Source: Puniceicoccaceae bacterium
Lineage (GTDB): Bacteria; Verrucomicrobiota; Verrucomicrobiia; Opitutales; Coraliomargaritaceae
Direction: 5' to 3'
DNA length: 64,000 nt
NCBI GenBank assembly: GCA_018402305.1
Contig: JAGYJE010000007.1
Coordinates: 1 to 64,000 of the forward strand
The notes under the pieces: generated by a model
The model's input: the letters and a program-made list of their open reading frames with translations, nothing else
What the model was told of the DNA's origin: nothing
The model's database searches: none
Position numbers and translations under genes: made by a program
Part shown: positions 50,563 to 60,609 of the stretch, in pieces
Layout of the letters: every line of letters starts with the position of its first letter
How positions within the stretch are numbered: position 1 is the stretch's first letter

Positions 50563-51882
50563 CTTCGCTGTGCCGGACTCCGCCATGGCCAATCCGGCAA
50601 TCCGCCCGGTTGTCCAGGCTCCCTGAAAATTGAACCCTCCAGTGATGCCGTCGTAGTCGATGCATTCGCCGGCAAAGAAGAGGTTGGGGATGCGGGAGCT
50701 CTCCATGGTCCGCCAGTTGATCTCTTTGCGGCTGACCCCGCCCGCCGTGACAAATTCGTCTTTGTTGGTCGTCTTACCCTGCACCGCATAGCGTCCGGCG
50801 GTGAGTTCGGTGACGAGGGCGGATTCGCGGTCTTTGGGGAGTTGCGCCCATTTCATGGTATCCGGTATGCCGGCGGTTTCGACGAGGCGTTCCCAGAGAC
50901 GGCGGGGGACGGCCTCGAAGACCTTTGTTTTAACCTGTGTTTTGCCTTTGCGCAGGCGATTAAATTCCTCGCGTAGCTGGTTTTCGGATACGTCGCCGAG
51001 CCAGTTGATCTCGATGGTAAAGTGATAGTTAGCCGCTTGAAGCGCGCGGGCCTGCCAGGCGGAGAGGCGAAGGATGGCGGGGCCGCTGAGGCCGCGGTGG
51101 GTGATGAGGACGGGGCCGGTTTGGGTGGCAGTCTTCGCGTCAGACGAAGGGGCCGTCACGAGGGTGACGCGGGCGTTTTGCACGGAGAGGCCGGCAAGAT
51201 CGTGGGTGCGCTTGTCGGCCAGATTGAAAGCGAAGAGCGAGGGGGCAAGGGGGGCGATCGTGTGGCCGTGGGCTTCGAGGGCACGGGCCAGCGGGGAGGC
51301 TTTGAGCGAACCGGCGGCAATGAGCACCTTATCTGCCTCGACCTGTGTGTCGTCAGACAGATGCAGGGTAAACGGTGCCTTCGCGCTGAGGTGTTTGACG
51401 CCACAGTCCTTGCGGACCTGGACACCGGCATTGCGCACGGCCCGCTCGAAACAGTCGATAATCGTTTGCGAATCGTCGGTCGTGGGAAACATGCGGCCGT
51501 CGGGCTCGGTCTTAATGGCGACGCCACGCTCGGCAAACCAGTCGATGGTATCCTGCGGCTGCCATCGGTGGAAGGCGGCGCGCAGCTCACGGGTGCCACG
51601 CGGGTAGCGGGCGGCGAGGTCGCGGGGGTCGAAGCAGCTGTGGGTCACATTGCAGCGGCCGCCGCCGGAGATTTTGACTTTTTGCAGGGTGCGTTTGCTC
51701 TGCTCGTAGAGGGTGATCCGTGCCGCGGGATTGGCTTCGGCCGCCGTGATCGCCGCAAAGTAACCGGCCGCGCCGCCGCCGATGATGGCGATTGAGTGAA
51801 CATCGGACGACGAACGCTGAACATCGAACGTTGAACGCAGAACATCGAACGTTGAATTACTTTCTATCTCAAACTTAGCCAT
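50551..51882 (-). CDS. HI0933/YhiN-family flavoprotein
   Basis: The 443-residue protein has the FAD Rossmann motif IAIIGGGAAGYFAAI, the family hallmark KVKISGGGRCNVTHSCFDP and the C-terminal VTAGGVSRKEINWRTMES, then GITGGFNFQGAWTTGRIAG. These NAD(P)/FAD oxidoreductases are widespread and their substrate is unknown. The first 28 residues (FDVLRSTFDVQRSSSDVHS) are the translation of the family D repeat. Family members normally begin at the IAIIGGG strand, so this is an acquired extension or the start is further in. Confidence 0.88.
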   Translation of the reverse strand: MAKFEIESNSTFDVLRSTFDVQRSSSDVHSIAIIGGGAAGYFAAITAAEANPAARITLYEQSKRTLQKVKISGGGRCNVTHSCFDPRDLAARYPRGTRELRAAFHRWQPQDTIDWFAERGVAIKTEPDGRMFPTTDDSQTIIDCFERAVRNAGVQVRKDCGVKHLSAKAPFTLHLSDDTQVEADKVLIAAGSLKASPLARALEAHGHTIAPLAPSLFAFNLADKRTHDLAGLSVQNARVTLVTAPSSDAKTATQTGPVLITHRGLSGPAILRLSAWQARALQAANYHFTIEINWLGDVSENQLREEFNRLRKGKTQVKTKVFEAVPRRLWERLVETAGIPDTMKWAQLPKDRESALVTELTAGRYAVQGKTTNKDEFVTAGGVSRKEINWRTMESSRIPNLFFAGECIDYDGITGGFNFQGAWTTGRIAGLAMAESGTAKSAD

Positions 51883-51935
51883 GTTCCCATCTATTCGACG
51901 TTCAGCGTTGGACGTTCAATGTTCGATGTTCAAAG
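51799..51935. repeat. GAACATCGAACGTTGAAC repeat cluster (family D), inverted arms around a start codon
   Basis: The units GAACATCGAACGTTGAACGC are repeated about three times at 51799-51856; the opposite orientation (TTCAATGTTCGATGTTCAA) lies at 51915-51934. The arms enclose the flavoprotein start codon and fill the gap to the ABC-F gene. Confidence 0.65.
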
Positions 51936-53816
51936 CGTGCTCAGCGATTCAAGTCGTTCGTAGGCTTCAAGGATGTCTACCTCCAGTTTTTCGAGCTTCT
52001 TGGCGTCCCCGGTGAGATCGCTGGCCGGATCCTGGTAGTATTCGGCGGAGGCCATTTTCTCGGAAAGCGCGGCGAGTTCGGCTTCCATTCGCTTGATTTC
52101 AACGGGAAGGGCCTTAAGGGCCTCGCGCTCCCTGTTGCTGAGTTTGCGTTGGGGTGCAGGGGGCGCTTCGGCGGCGGTGGTGACCGGCGCGGTCTTGGTC
52201 GGAGCCGCTTTTGCTTTTTTGACGTCTTCTTTGCGGAGCCACTCCTCGCAACCGCCGACGTATTCCTCGATCACCCCGTCGCCTTCGAGGGCGATGGTGC
52301 TGGTCACCACGTTGTCGAGAAAACTACGGTCGTGGCTGACGAGGAGGAGGGTGCCGCTGTATTCGAGGAGGCGCTCCTCCAGGAGTTCGACGGTTTCGAT
52401 GTCGAGGTCGTTGGTGGGCTCGTCGAGCACCAGCACATTGGCGGGCTGGAGGAAGAGCCGCGCCAGGAGGAGGCGGGCGCGCTCGCCTCCGGAGAGCTTG
52501 GTGATGGGGGAGCGCGAGGTGTGCGGCGTGAAGAGGAAGTCCTGCAGGTAGGAGAGAATGTGGCGCGGTTTGCCGTTGATCGTAACCATTTCACCGGAGG
52601 GGTGGACATTTTCGGCGACGCTCAGCTTGTCGTCGAGCTGCGCGCGGTGCTGGTCGAAATAGGCCACTTCCAGCTTGGTGCCATGCGTGACGCTGCCGCT
52701 TTGGGGCTCCAGTTTTTTCAGGATAAGGTTGAGTAGGGTGGTTTTTCCGGAGCCATTGAGGCCGACAATGCCGATCTTATCGCCGCGCCAAATGGTGGTG
52801 CTGAAATCCTCGATCAGCCTGCGCTCGCCCCAACTGTAGCTGATTTCCTTGATGGTGACGACCTTGCGGCCGGAGGCCTGGGCATCATTCAAGTCGAGCT
52901 TGGACTTGCCCTGCAGGTTGCGGCGTTCGGCGCGCTCTTCGCGCAGTTTTTTGAGGGCGCGAACCCGGCCCTCATTGCGGGTACGGCGGGCCTGGATGCC
53001 CTTGCGGATCCAGACCTCCTCCTCGGCGAGTTTCTTATCGAAGACAGCCTGTTGCTTGGCTTCGCCGGCGAGGAGTTCGGCCTTGCGTTCGAGGTAGGTA
53101 TCGTAATCGCATTCCCAGCGGGTTAATTGCCCGCGGTCAAGATCGAGGATTTTGTTGGCGACGCGTTGAATGAAGGCCCGGTCGTGGGAGACGAAGAGCA
53201 GGGCAATGTCGGCCTTGCGGAGAAACTCCTCCAGCCAGCGAATCCCGGGGATGTCGAGGTGGTTGGTCGGCTCGTCGAGTAAAAGGATGTGGGGGTCGGC
53301 GATGAGGGCGCGGGCGAGGAGGGCACGGCGCTTGTTGCCACCGGATAGGGCGGCGAATGTTTGATCGCCGTCAAGTTCGGTGCGCTGAAGGATGTTCTCG
53401 ACCTTGTGTTCAAGGGCCCATCCGTCGGTCTGATCGAGTTCGTGTTGAATGTCGTCCAGGCGGTCGGCGATTTTGGCATCGTCCGGCTGCTCGCCCAACT
53501 CGTGGAGCAGGTGGTGGTACTCGGCGATGGTGCGGGCGGCTTGGCCAAGACCGTCGGCCACCACCTCGAAGACGGTGCCCTCCAGATCGGCCGGCACTTC
53601 CTGGTCGAGCTTTCCAACGCGCAGGCCGGGGATGGCTTCGACCTCCCCCTTGTCGGCCTCGATCTGGCCGTAAAGGATGCGCAGGAGGGTGGACTTGCCT
53701 TCGCCGTTGCGCCCGAGCAGGCAGATGCGCTCGCGCTTGGCGATGGTCAGGCCGGCGTCGTTGAGGAGTTTAGGGCCGCCAAAAGAGACGGTGAGATTAC
53801 GATAGCTGAGAAGCAT
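51930..53816 (-). CDS. uup: ABC-F family ATPase, Uup-like
   Basis: The protein of about 628 residues has two nucleotide-binding domains: [24 protein letters not shown] and [12 protein letters not shown] in the first, and [23 protein letters not shown] and [13 protein letters not shown] in the second. There are no membrane helices. The linker is rich in Arg/Lys ([20 protein letters not shown]), as in Uup, and a C-terminal coiled coil ([20 protein letters not shown]) completes the Uup architecture. Uup binds ribosomes or branched DNA. Start at the ATG 53816 ([12 protein letters not shown]). Confidence 0.9.
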   Translation of the reverse strand: MLLSYRNLTVSFGGPKLLNDAGLTIAKRERICLLGRNGEGKSTLLRILYGQIEADKGEVEAIPGLRVGKLDQEVPADLEGTVFEVVADGLGQAARTIAEYHHLLHELGEQPDDAKIADRLDDIQHELDQTDGWALEHKVENILQRTELDGDQTFAALSGGNKRRALLARALIADPHILLLDEPTNHLDIPGIRWLEEFLRKADIALLFVSHDRAFIQRVANKILDLDRGQLTRWECDYDTYLERKAELLAGEAKQQAVFDKKLAEEEVWIRKGIQARRTRNEGRVRALKKLREERAERRNLQGKSKLDLNDAQASGRKVVTIKEISYSWGERRLIEDFSTTIWRGDKIGIVGLNGSGKTTLLNLILKKLEPQSGSVTHGTKLEVAYFDQHRAQLDDKLSVAENVHPSGEMVTINGKPRHILSYLQDFLFTPHTSRSPITKLSGGERARLLLARLFLQPANVLVLDEPTNDLDIETVELLEERLLEYSGTLLLVSHDRSFLDNVVTSTIALEGDGVIEEYVGGCEEWLRKEDVKKAKAAPTKTAPVTTAAEAPPAPQRKLSNREREALKALPVEIKRMEAELAALSEKMASAEYYQDPASDLTGDAKKLEKLEVDILEAYERLESLSTL

Positions 53817-53836
53817 GGCCAACACTGGGAACGGCG

Positions 53837-53917
53837 GCTTGAGCTGCCGTGTCTAAATACGTATTTGATTGTGATGGATTAAAACGACTTTTTTTTGGGG
53901 GGAGGGGCAGCTCAAGC
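53837..53917. repeat. Small inverted repeat upstream of the ABC-F gene
   Basis: GCTTGAGCTGCC (53837-53848) is inverted at 53906-53917. Each arm also lies in its own small hairpin (ACGGC...GCCGT; GGGGC...GCCCC). The rest of the 159-bp gap to ispD has no gene. Confidence 0.45.
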
Positions 53918-53975
53918 AAGCGGCCCCGGGCAGCACAAGGCACCCACTTGGAGCCCTCAATGAGCGCCGCTCGGG

Positions 53976-54692
53976 CTAGCGCGAACCAGCCGAACGACGG
54001 AGGATGGTTTCGATGTATTCGATGTCAATGGCCGTGGTGAGCTTGGGGTTTGGGAAGGGGTTCGGCACAAGCGTGGTTTTTAAGCCGATTGCAGCGGCGG
54101 CTGCGGTGTCGTCCGTGATCGTCCAATGGTTGTCGCGGACCCGCTGGTAGGCGGCACGTATGCTTTCCGTCTTAAAAGCCTGCGGGGTTTCCATGGCCCA
54201 GAGGCGGCTGCGGTCCAGGTCCTCCAGGTTGACCGAGCGGAGCTCGTTGGCATGGGCGATGCGCTTAATCGTGTCGGCCACCGGATGGGCCAGTGCGGCG
54301 GCGCCATCGCGCTCAACAGCCAGTTGGAGCGCTTTGAGTGACTCCGGATGGATGCAGGGGCGGGCGACGTCGTGGATGTATACGTAGTCACTGTCATCCG
54401 GCAGTGCGAGCAGCGCATTCCAAGCCGAGTCCTGACGCTCGCGGCCCCCTGCGACCCAAATGACGTCGCCGCATTCTGGGAGCAGCGGCGCGATGGCGGT
54501 TTGCAGCGCGGCCTTTTGGGCGGTGTCGCGGTAGACGATGACCACGGTTTCGGCGAGTCCGGCGTGGACAAAGGCATCGATGCAGTGAGCCATGGCGGTG
54601 CGCCCGGCGAGCAGAGCGAGGGCTTTGTCGGCGACGCTGCCCTGCATTCGCTGGCCGCTGCCGGCTGCGAGGAATAGGACCGTCGAATTCAT
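53976..54692 (-). CDS. ispD: 2-C-methyl-D-erythritol 4-phosphate cytidylyltransferase
   Basis: The 238-residue nucleotidyltransferase has LFLAAGSGQRMQG (with GSVADKAL replacing the more usual PKQ loop), WVAGGRERQDSAWNAL, YIHDVARPC, METPQAFKT and TDDTAAAAAIG. These are the IspD CTP-binding and catalytic segments. It makes CDP-methylerythritol in the MEP pathway. The ATG overlaps the pyrF stop (ATGA). Confidence 0.92.
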   Translation of the reverse strand: MNSTVLFLAAGSGQRMQGSVADKALALLAGRTAMAHCIDAFVHAGLAETVVIVYRDTAQKAALQTAIAPLLPECGDVIWVAGGRERQDSAWNALLALPDDSDYVYIHDVARPCIHPESLKALQLAVERDGAAALAHPVADTIKRIAHANELRSVNLEDLDRSRLWAMETPQAFKTESIRAAYQRVRDNHWTITDDTAAAAAIGLKTTLVPNPFPNPKLTTAIDIEYIETILRRSAGSR

Positions 54693-55405
54693 CGGGACGG
54701 TTGGAGCTCGGCTTGGATTGCCTGAGCCGCAGCGGCGGGCTCGGCGGCCTGGAGAATCGGGCGGCCGACAACAATGAAGCTGGAACCAGCGGCAGCGGCG
54801 GCCGCCGGCGTCATAATGCGCTTCTGCTCATCGGCGGCGGACCCGGCAGGGCGAATGCCCGGTGTGACGATTATGGGCTCTCGGCCGAAGCGGGAGCGCA
54901 GAGGCCCCAGTTCAAGCGAGGAGCAAACGAGCCCCTGAATTCCGGTCTGGAGGGTGATGTCCGCGAGATGAAGGACCTGACCTTCCGGCGTGTTGTCGAT
55001 ATTCAGAGAGCGGAGCTGTGTCTCGTCCATCGAGGTGAGAACCGTGACAGCGAGCAGGCTCAAGCCCGGCGCATGATCCGCCCGGGCGCGGTTGGCCCAT
55101 TCCAGCATTTCGCGGCCACCGCTGGCGTGGAGCGTGAGGAGATCCACCGGCAGAGCGGCAATGCTCTGCACCGCCTTGGCGACGGTATTGGGGATGTCGT
55201 GCAGTTTAAGATCAAGGAAAATGTGGTAGCCCCGGCTGGCGACCTCGCGCACGAAATCCGGGCCGTAAGCGGTGAACAACTGAAGGCCGATTTTAACCCA
55301 TTTTAGTGAGCCGCCCAAGCGGTCGAGCATGGCGAGTGCTTCTTCACGGGTTTCGAGGTCCAGCGCGAGGATGAGTTGGCAAGGTGCTTGTGCGGGTGGT
55401 GACAT
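54689..55405 (-). CDS. pyrF: Orotidine 5'-phosphate decarboxylase
   Basis: The 238-residue TIM barrel starts at 55405 (MSPPAQAPCQLILALDLETR). The catalytic D-x-K-x-x-D motif is FLDLKLHDIPNT. VCSSLELGPLR and IIVTPGIRPAGSAADEQKR close the barrel, with VVGRPI as the phosphate site. It makes UMP. It is co-transcribed with ispD and divergent from ispE, with a 107-bp shared promoter region. Confidence 0.95.
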   Translation of the reverse strand: MSPPAQAPCQLILALDLETREEALAMLDRLGGSLKWVKIGLQLFTAYGPDFVREVASRGYHIFLDLKLHDIPNTVAKAVQSIAALPVDLLTLHASGGREMLEWANRARADHAPGLSLLAVTVLTSMDETQLRSLNIDNTPEGQVLHLADITLQTGIQGLVCSSLELGPLRSRFGREPIIVTPGIRPAGSAADEQKRIMTPAAAAAAGSSFIVVGRPILQAAEPAAAAQAIQAELQPSR

Positions 55406-55512
55406 GGTGTGAGGATAGGACGGCTGGCATCGGGTTGGCAAAGAGCAAAAGTGAAAATATCCGAATATGTGAGGTGGACCTGCCGGGTTAAATGGTTTAC
55501 TGCGTGCAGTCC

Positions 55513-56391
55513 ATGAGTTCTGTGACCATCCATTCCCCAGCCAAAATCAACTTAATGTTGTCCGTGCAGGGGCCGCGGGCAGATGGATTTCATACGCTGA
55601 CTTCGTTGATGGCTGGCCTCCGCTTCGGAGACCGGCTGAAGGTGTCGCTCAGCCCGGGGTCGGCGGATAGCCTTCACTGTGACGACGCCGAGGTGCCGAC
55701 AGGCGACGATAATTTGATACTGCGGGCCGCTCAGCTGTTTCGGCGTGAGTCGGGGGTTCGGGAGCATTTTGCATTCGATTTAAAGAAGCGTATTCCCATG
55801 GGTGCTGGATTGGGCGGGGGCAGCAGTAATGCGGCCGTCGCTCTGTGTGCTATGAACGAATTGGCCGGCGCTCCCCTCGGGCAGGAAAAGCTCCTTGGGA
55901 TGGCGGCGGTGCTTGGCTCGGATTGCCCTTTTTTTATCGAGGCGCAGAGTGCCCGGGTTTCCGGGCGGGGCGACGTCATCGAAACGCTGCCAGGTTCGGT
56001 TCGGCAGCGGCTGTCCGGGCAGCGCATCGCACTCTTCCGTCCTCCATTCGGCGTGCCCACGGCTTGGGCTTATGGGCGGCTCCGAGCGGACGCGCCAGCG
56101 AACTATGAGTCCGCCGAGGCGGCGGAGGATCGCATGAAGCGCTTTTTCAGAGGCGGGCCACTTCGGGATCTTCTCTTTAATAGCTTTGAGGCGGCTGTAG
56201 GCGCCAAATATCTGGCGATACCCTGTCTTCTGGAAGAACTGCGGGCACTGGGCTTTGCCTGCCTGATGAGCGGGAGCGGGAGTTGTTGCTTCGCTCTTCT
56301 CGAGGATGGCACGGATTTGGCTCTTTTAAAAGAGCGATGCGAGCATGCTTGGGGAAGTGACGTATTTTTTGTTGAATCATGTCTCGCTTGA
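55513..56391 (+). CDS. ispE: 4-diphosphocytidyl-2-C-methyl-D-erythritol kinase
   Basis: The 292-residue GHMP kinase starts at 55513 (MSSVTIHSPAKINLMLSVQG). Features are the ADGFHTLTSLM segment, the ATP-binding IPMGAGLGGGSSNAAVAL and the C-terminal ACLMSGSGSCCFALL. It phosphorylates the IspD product. It is divergently transcribed from pyrF-ispD, so both MEP steps share a control region. Confidence 0.93.
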   Translation: MSSVTIHSPAKINLMLSVQGPRADGFHTLTSLMAGLRFGDRLKVSLSPGSADSLHCDDAEVPTGDDNLILRAAQLFRRESGVREHFAFDLKKRIPMGAGLGGGSSNAAVALCAMNELAGAPLGQEKLLGMAAVLGSDCPFFIEAQSARVSGRGDVIETLPGSVRQRLSGQRIALFRPPFGVPTAWAYGRLRADAPANYESAEAAEDRMKRFFRGGPLRDLLFNSFEAAVGAKYLAIPCLLEELRALGFACLMSGSGSCCFALLEDGTDLALLKERCEHAWGSDVFFVESCLA

Positions 56392-56463
56392 AACAAATAT
56401 GGCGTGCCGCAAGGATCCGGACGCTTCGCTCCGCTCTGAGAATCGACCCCAATTCAAAATATT

Positions 56464-58224
56464 TTGTCTGAAAAAACACCCAGTGAAGAGATCATCATTG
56501 AGGGCATTGCCGCATCGCCGGGGGTGGCTCATGGGCGTGCGGTCGTCTATTTACAGAAGCAGCTGGATGTGCCCTGCTACGACATTCCCGAGGCGAAGAT
56601 CGAAGCGGAGCTGGAGCGCTTCGAGCAGGCGATTTTGGAGACCCGGATAGGAATCAGCAAGGTTCGTGATAAAATCGCCGATAGTTTGGGAGAGGGAGAG
56701 GCTCGGATTTTTGATGCGCATCTTCTTGTGCTGGAGGACAACGCCCTGCTCGATGAGGTCACTTCCGAGTTAAGAAGCACCCGCAAAAACATTGAGTTTT
56801 GCTTCAACAAGGTAGCGGAGCGTTACATGGCATTTTTCCGCTCGATGGAAGATGAGTATTTGCGCGAGCGCGTCGCGGACATCCGGGATGTTTCGCGGCG
56901 TCTCCTGCACAATCTTATCGGTATGCAAACCGTCAACCTCGGTCAGCTGGCGGCCGAGAGTATTATCGTGTCTGAGGATATTTCACCCTCCGACGCAGCG
57001 GACCTCGACCGGACCAAGCTGCTGGGCTTTGTCACGGACGGCGGCGGAAAGACCAGTCACTCGGTCATCATGGCGCGATCCCTGCGGATACCGGCCGTGG
57101 TTGGCACGCACGATGCCACGATGCGCATCGTCAGTGGTGATCCTATTTTAGTCGATGGCTACGAGGGCATCATCGTAATCAACCCCTCGGAGAGCCGACT
57201 GTTTAAATACGGAAAGCTTGCCTCGGAACGAAAGAAGCGGGACGCCACGTTCAATAGTTTCATTGCGGAACCGGCCCGGACAGCGGACGGGGCTTCGATC
57301 CGCCTTATGGCGAATATCGAGGGCATCCAGGAAATGGAGCAGGTGAAGGCGATGCATGCGGAGGGCGTGGGGCTCTTCCGGACAGAGGGCATCTTTTTGC
57401 GCCATCACGGCTATCCACCTGAATCGGTGCAATACGAGGAGTATGCAGCTGTTGTGGAGGCGGCCGGCGATCAACCGGTCATCATTCGCACGCTGGATGT
57501 CGGTGGAGATAAGTTGATTGGCGATGAGAACGTTAAAGAGGATAATTCCTTCATGGGCTTTCGGGCGATTCGTTTTTGCCTGGGCAATGTGGACATTTTC
57601 AAAACCCAGCTCCGCGCAATTTTACGGGCCAGTGTGCACGGCAATGTAAAAATCATGTATCCAATGATCAGCGGCTTGAACGAGTTGAGAGCGGCCAATC
57701 AGGTGCTTGCTGAGGTCAAGCAGTCGCTTCTCGGGGAAAAGATACCCTTTGCTGCTAACATTGAAGTCGGTGCGATGGTGGAAGTGCCCAGCGCGGCGAT
57801 GATCGTCGATCTGCTCGCGGCAGAGACCGACTTCCTGAGTATTGGAACAAACGATTTGATTCAGTATTTAATCGCGGTCGATCGGCTGAATGACGAAGTG
57901 GCCCACCTCTACGACCCGGCACATCCGGCAGTGCTGCGCACCCTCAAGGCCATCATCGACGGCGGGAATGCGGCGGGCACACCGGTCAGTATTTGTGGTG
58001 AAATTGCCGGTGATCCGATCTATGCGGGCCTGCTTCTGGGCATGGGGGCGGATTCGTTGAGCCTGACCTCAAGCCTGCTCCCCGAGGTGAAATACTTTAT
58101 CCGGCACATAAAAAAGTCGGACGCCGAAGCACTCGTTAAGGAGGTCTTGCAAATCGGCGATTCCGAAGAGGTTTTGGGCAAGCTTGAAGCGTTCCGGCAA
58201 AAAGCGCTTGGTAAGCTGGCCTAG
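56464..58224 (+). CDS. ptsI: PTS enzyme I (PEP-protein phosphotransferase)
   Basis: The 586-residue protein appears to start at a TTG (MSEKTPSEEIIIEGIAASPG). The phospho-His is in TDGGGKTSHSVIMARSLRIP. The PEP barrel has VGLFRTEGIFLR, RTLDVGGDKL and LSIGTNDLIQYLIAVDR, with SICGEIAGDP at the end (canonical C-G-E catalytic Cys). All catalytic residues are intact. No HPr (ptsH) or EII gene is in this window. It stands 72 bp after ispE, with no clear Shine-Dalgarno. Confidence 0.93.
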   Translation: MSEKTPSEEIIIEGIAASPGVAHGRAVVYLQKQLDVPCYDIPEAKIEAELERFEQAILETRIGISKVRDKIADSLGEGEARIFDAHLLVLEDNALLDEVTSELRSTRKNIEFCFNKVAERYMAFFRSMEDEYLRERVADIRDVSRRLLHNLIGMQTVNLGQLAAESIIVSEDISPSDAADLDRTKLLGFVTDGGGKTSHSVIMARSLRIPAVVGTHDATMRIVSGDPILVDGYEGIIVINPSESRLFKYGKLASERKKRDATFNSFIAEPARTADGASIRLMANIEGIQEMEQVKAMHAEGVGLFRTEGIFLRHHGYPPESVQYEEYAAVVEAAGDQPVIIRTLDVGGDKLIGDENVKEDNSFMGFRAIRFCLGNVDIFKTQLRAILRASVHGNVKIMYPMISGLNELRAANQVLAEVKQSLLGEKIPFAANIEVGAMVEVPSAAMIVDLLAAETDFLSIGTNDLIQYLIAVDRLNDEVAHLYDPAHPAVLRTLKAIIDGGNAAGTPVSICGEIAGDPIYAGLLLGMGADSLSLTSSLLPEVKYFIRHIKKSDAEALVKEVLQIGDSEEVLGKLEAFRQKALGKLA

Positions 58225-58317
58225 TATTCTTAATTTCGCAATACGGGGCTGTTTCGCTTGCTATGTGCTGCGAGCGGTCGTAGATTCTGAAATGCTGTTA
58301 ATTATTGAGGAGCTCAT

Positions 58318-60609
58318 TTGAGTGCTCCAACCCGCCCCAAGGGCATTGCCTTTCTAGGGAATTTCGTACCGCGCTTGTGCGGGATATCGACCTTTACTCA
58401 CGATTTGTATCAGGCCATCAATACGGCCGCGAAGGATTCCGACTGCTACGTTGCAGCGGTTACCGACACGGCGGAGGGCTATGATTATCCAGAGGCGGTG
58501 CGCCTGGAATTTCAGGAGAAGGATCTGCGCGCTTACAGGCGAACCGCAGATAGCCTCAATTTTAGCAATGCCGATGTGCTCTGTGTGCAGCACGAGTTCG
58601 GCATCTACGGCGGCTCCGCCGGGAGTTACGTGCTCTCATTGCTCAGGGAAGTCCGCATGCCGATCGTGACGACGCTGCATACCATTCTGGAGCACCCGAC
58701 GCCGGAGCAGGATGCCGTCATGCAGTCACTCACCGCCCTGAGTGAGCGCATCATCGTGATGAGTTGCAAAGGGCGGGAGCTACTGCAGGCAGTTTATGGC
58801 GTGGATCCAGTGAAAATTGATGTGATTGCCCATGGCATTCCGGAGGTGGACTTTGCATCCGACCGCGTTTATAAAGAGGAACTGGGTATCGCCGACCGCA
58901 AGGTGCTTCTAACCTTTGGCTTGATCGGGCCGGGGAAGGGGATTGAGCATGTGATTGAGGCCCTTCCAGCCATCATTGAAAAACATCCCGATGTGGTCTA
59001 TGTCATACTCGGTGCGACTCATCCAAAACTGATTGCAAGTGATGGTGAACGCTATCGACTGAGTCTGATCAGCCTGGCGGAACGGTATCAGGTCCAGAAG
59101 CACGTGATCTTTCACAACCACTATGTTTCTGCTGACGAATTACAGGACTTCCTCGGCGCGGCGGATATTTACGTGACGCCTTATCTGGATAAATCGCAAA
59201 TCACTTCCGGGACGCTGGCCTATGCGTATGGTTCGGGAAAGGTTGTTGTATCGACACCCTATTGGCATGCCGAGGAACTGCTTGCCGACGGTAGGGGCGC
59301 ACTGGTGCCTTTCAAGGATCCGGCAGCGATGTCCGGAGCCATTATCGACCTGCTCGACGAACCTGCTCGGATGGAGGGAATGCGCCAGCAGGCCCACGCT
59401 GCAGGCCGCATGATGATCTGGTCCGCGGTGGCCGAGCAGTATTTGCAATCTTTCGCCCGCGCTTGTGCGGACCGAAGAGCCACCCCCCGCACCGCCGTAG
59501 CGGGTTGGACGCTGGAGAAACGGCCACGCCCACTGCCCGAACGTCAATTCAAGCATATTGCCCGAATGAGCGACGGAACCGGGATTTTTCAGCATGCCAT
59601 CTACAACGTGCCCAACTTCCAAGAGGGCTACTGTGTGGATGACAACGCGCGGGCCTTTATCCTAGCGGTTTTGATGGCGGAAAAGGAAGCGGCTCCAAGC
59701 GCCCCGGAGGTAGCCAGTTTGACCTCCGTTTACCTCGCCTTCCTGGCTGCGGCATTGGACTATGAGACCGGTCATTTTCGTAATTTCATGAGCTTCCAGC
59801 GCGAGTGGCTGGAACACGCTGGGAGCGAAGACAGCCACGGCCGGAGTCTCTGGGCCACGGGCCTGGGAGCCGCGCGGGCGGCAGATGCGCACTACAGGCG
59901 GCTTGCCGCCCAACTCTTTCGGGCCGGCCTGCCCGTAGTGGAATCGTTCAGCTCGCCGCGTGCCTGGGCCTTCGCGCTCATTGGGATGGACCAATTCCTC
60001 CGCTGCGAGCCCGCTTATGCTCCCGCGCAGGCACTGCGGCTCCAGCTAACCGATCGGCTCAAGAAACTGTGGTTGGCCCATTCAAGCGCAAGTTGGCACT
60101 GGTTCGAGCACAGCCTAACCTATGAAAACGCCCGCTTTTGCGAGGCGATGATACGCAGCGGGTTGCGCAGCAATGATACTGTGGCCCTCGAAATCGGCCT
60201 GAAGTCACTGGCTTGGCTCGCTTCGATCCAAACGACTCCAGACGGGCGCTTTCGGCCTATCGGGAGTAACGGGTTTTATGAGAAAGAAGGCACCCGGGCC
60301 GACTTTGACCAACAACCGGTTGAGGCTCAAGCCATGGTGGCCGCTTGCCGAGTCGCTTGGCGGGCAACTGGTGACCGTTGTTGGCTAGAGGAAGCAAGGC
60401 GTGCCTTTGAATGGTTCCTCGGGCGCAATGATTTGGGTTTGCCGCTTTACGACTTCGCCTCGGGAGGCTGTGCCGACGGTCTCCACGCGGACCGGGTAAG
60501 CCATAACCAGGGCGCGGAATCCAGTCTCGCTTTTCACCTTTCGCTGACCGACATGAACGACCTGGAGTTTGATCAGGACCCGGTGGAGACGAAGCGAACG
60601 AGCTTATGA
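58318..60609 (+). CDS. GT4 glycosyltransferase fused to an alpha/alpha-barrel domain
   Basis: In this 763-residue protein residues 1-400 are a GT4 enzyme: PRLCGISTFTHDLYQAIN, VQHEFGIYGGSAGSYVL, TFGLIGPGKGIEHVIEALP, and TPYLDKSQITSGTLAYAYGS with GKVVVSTPYWHAEELL. From about 410, helical repeats (IYNVPNFQEGYCVDDNARAF, FEHSLTYENARFCEAMIRSG) suggest an alpha/alpha-toroid as in glycoside hydrolases or phosphorylases. It starts at TTG 58318 behind GAGGAG. It overlaps the GH130 gene by 4 bp. Together the two may build and phosphorolyse a mannose-containing glycan; substrate unknown. Confidence 0.85.
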   Translation: MSAPTRPKGIAFLGNFVPRLCGISTFTHDLYQAINTAAKDSDCYVAAVTDTAEGYDYPEAVRLEFQEKDLRAYRRTADSLNFSNADVLCVQHEFGIYGGSAGSYVLSLLREVRMPIVTTLHTILEHPTPEQDAVMQSLTALSERIIVMSCKGRELLQAVYGVDPVKIDVIAHGIPEVDFASDRVYKEELGIADRKVLLTFGLIGPGKGIEHVIEALPAIIEKHPDVVYVILGATHPKLIASDGERYRLSLISLAERYQVQKHVIFHNHYVSADELQDFLGAADIYVTPYLDKSQITSGTLAYAYGSGKVVVSTPYWHAEELLADGRGALVPFKDPAAMSGAIIDLLDEPARMEGMRQQAHAAGRMMIWSAVAEQYLQSFARACADRRATPRTAVAGWTLEKRPRPLPERQFKHIARMSDGTGIFQHAIYNVPNFQEGYCVDDNARAFILAVLMAEKEAAPSAPEVASLTSVYLAFLAAALDYETGHFRNFMSFQREWLEHAGSEDSHGRSLWATGLGAARAADAHYRRLAAQLFRAGLPVVESFSSPRAWAFALIGMDQFLRCEPAYAPAQALRLQLTDRLKKLWLAHSSASWHWFEHSLTYENARFCEAMIRSGLRSNDTVALEIGLKSLAWLASIQTTPDGRFRPIGSNGFYEKEGTRADFDQQPVEAQAMVAACRVAWRATGDRCWLEEARRAFEWFLGRNDLGLPLYDFASGGCADGLHADRVSHNQGAESSLAFHLSLTDMNDLEFDQDPVETKRTSL

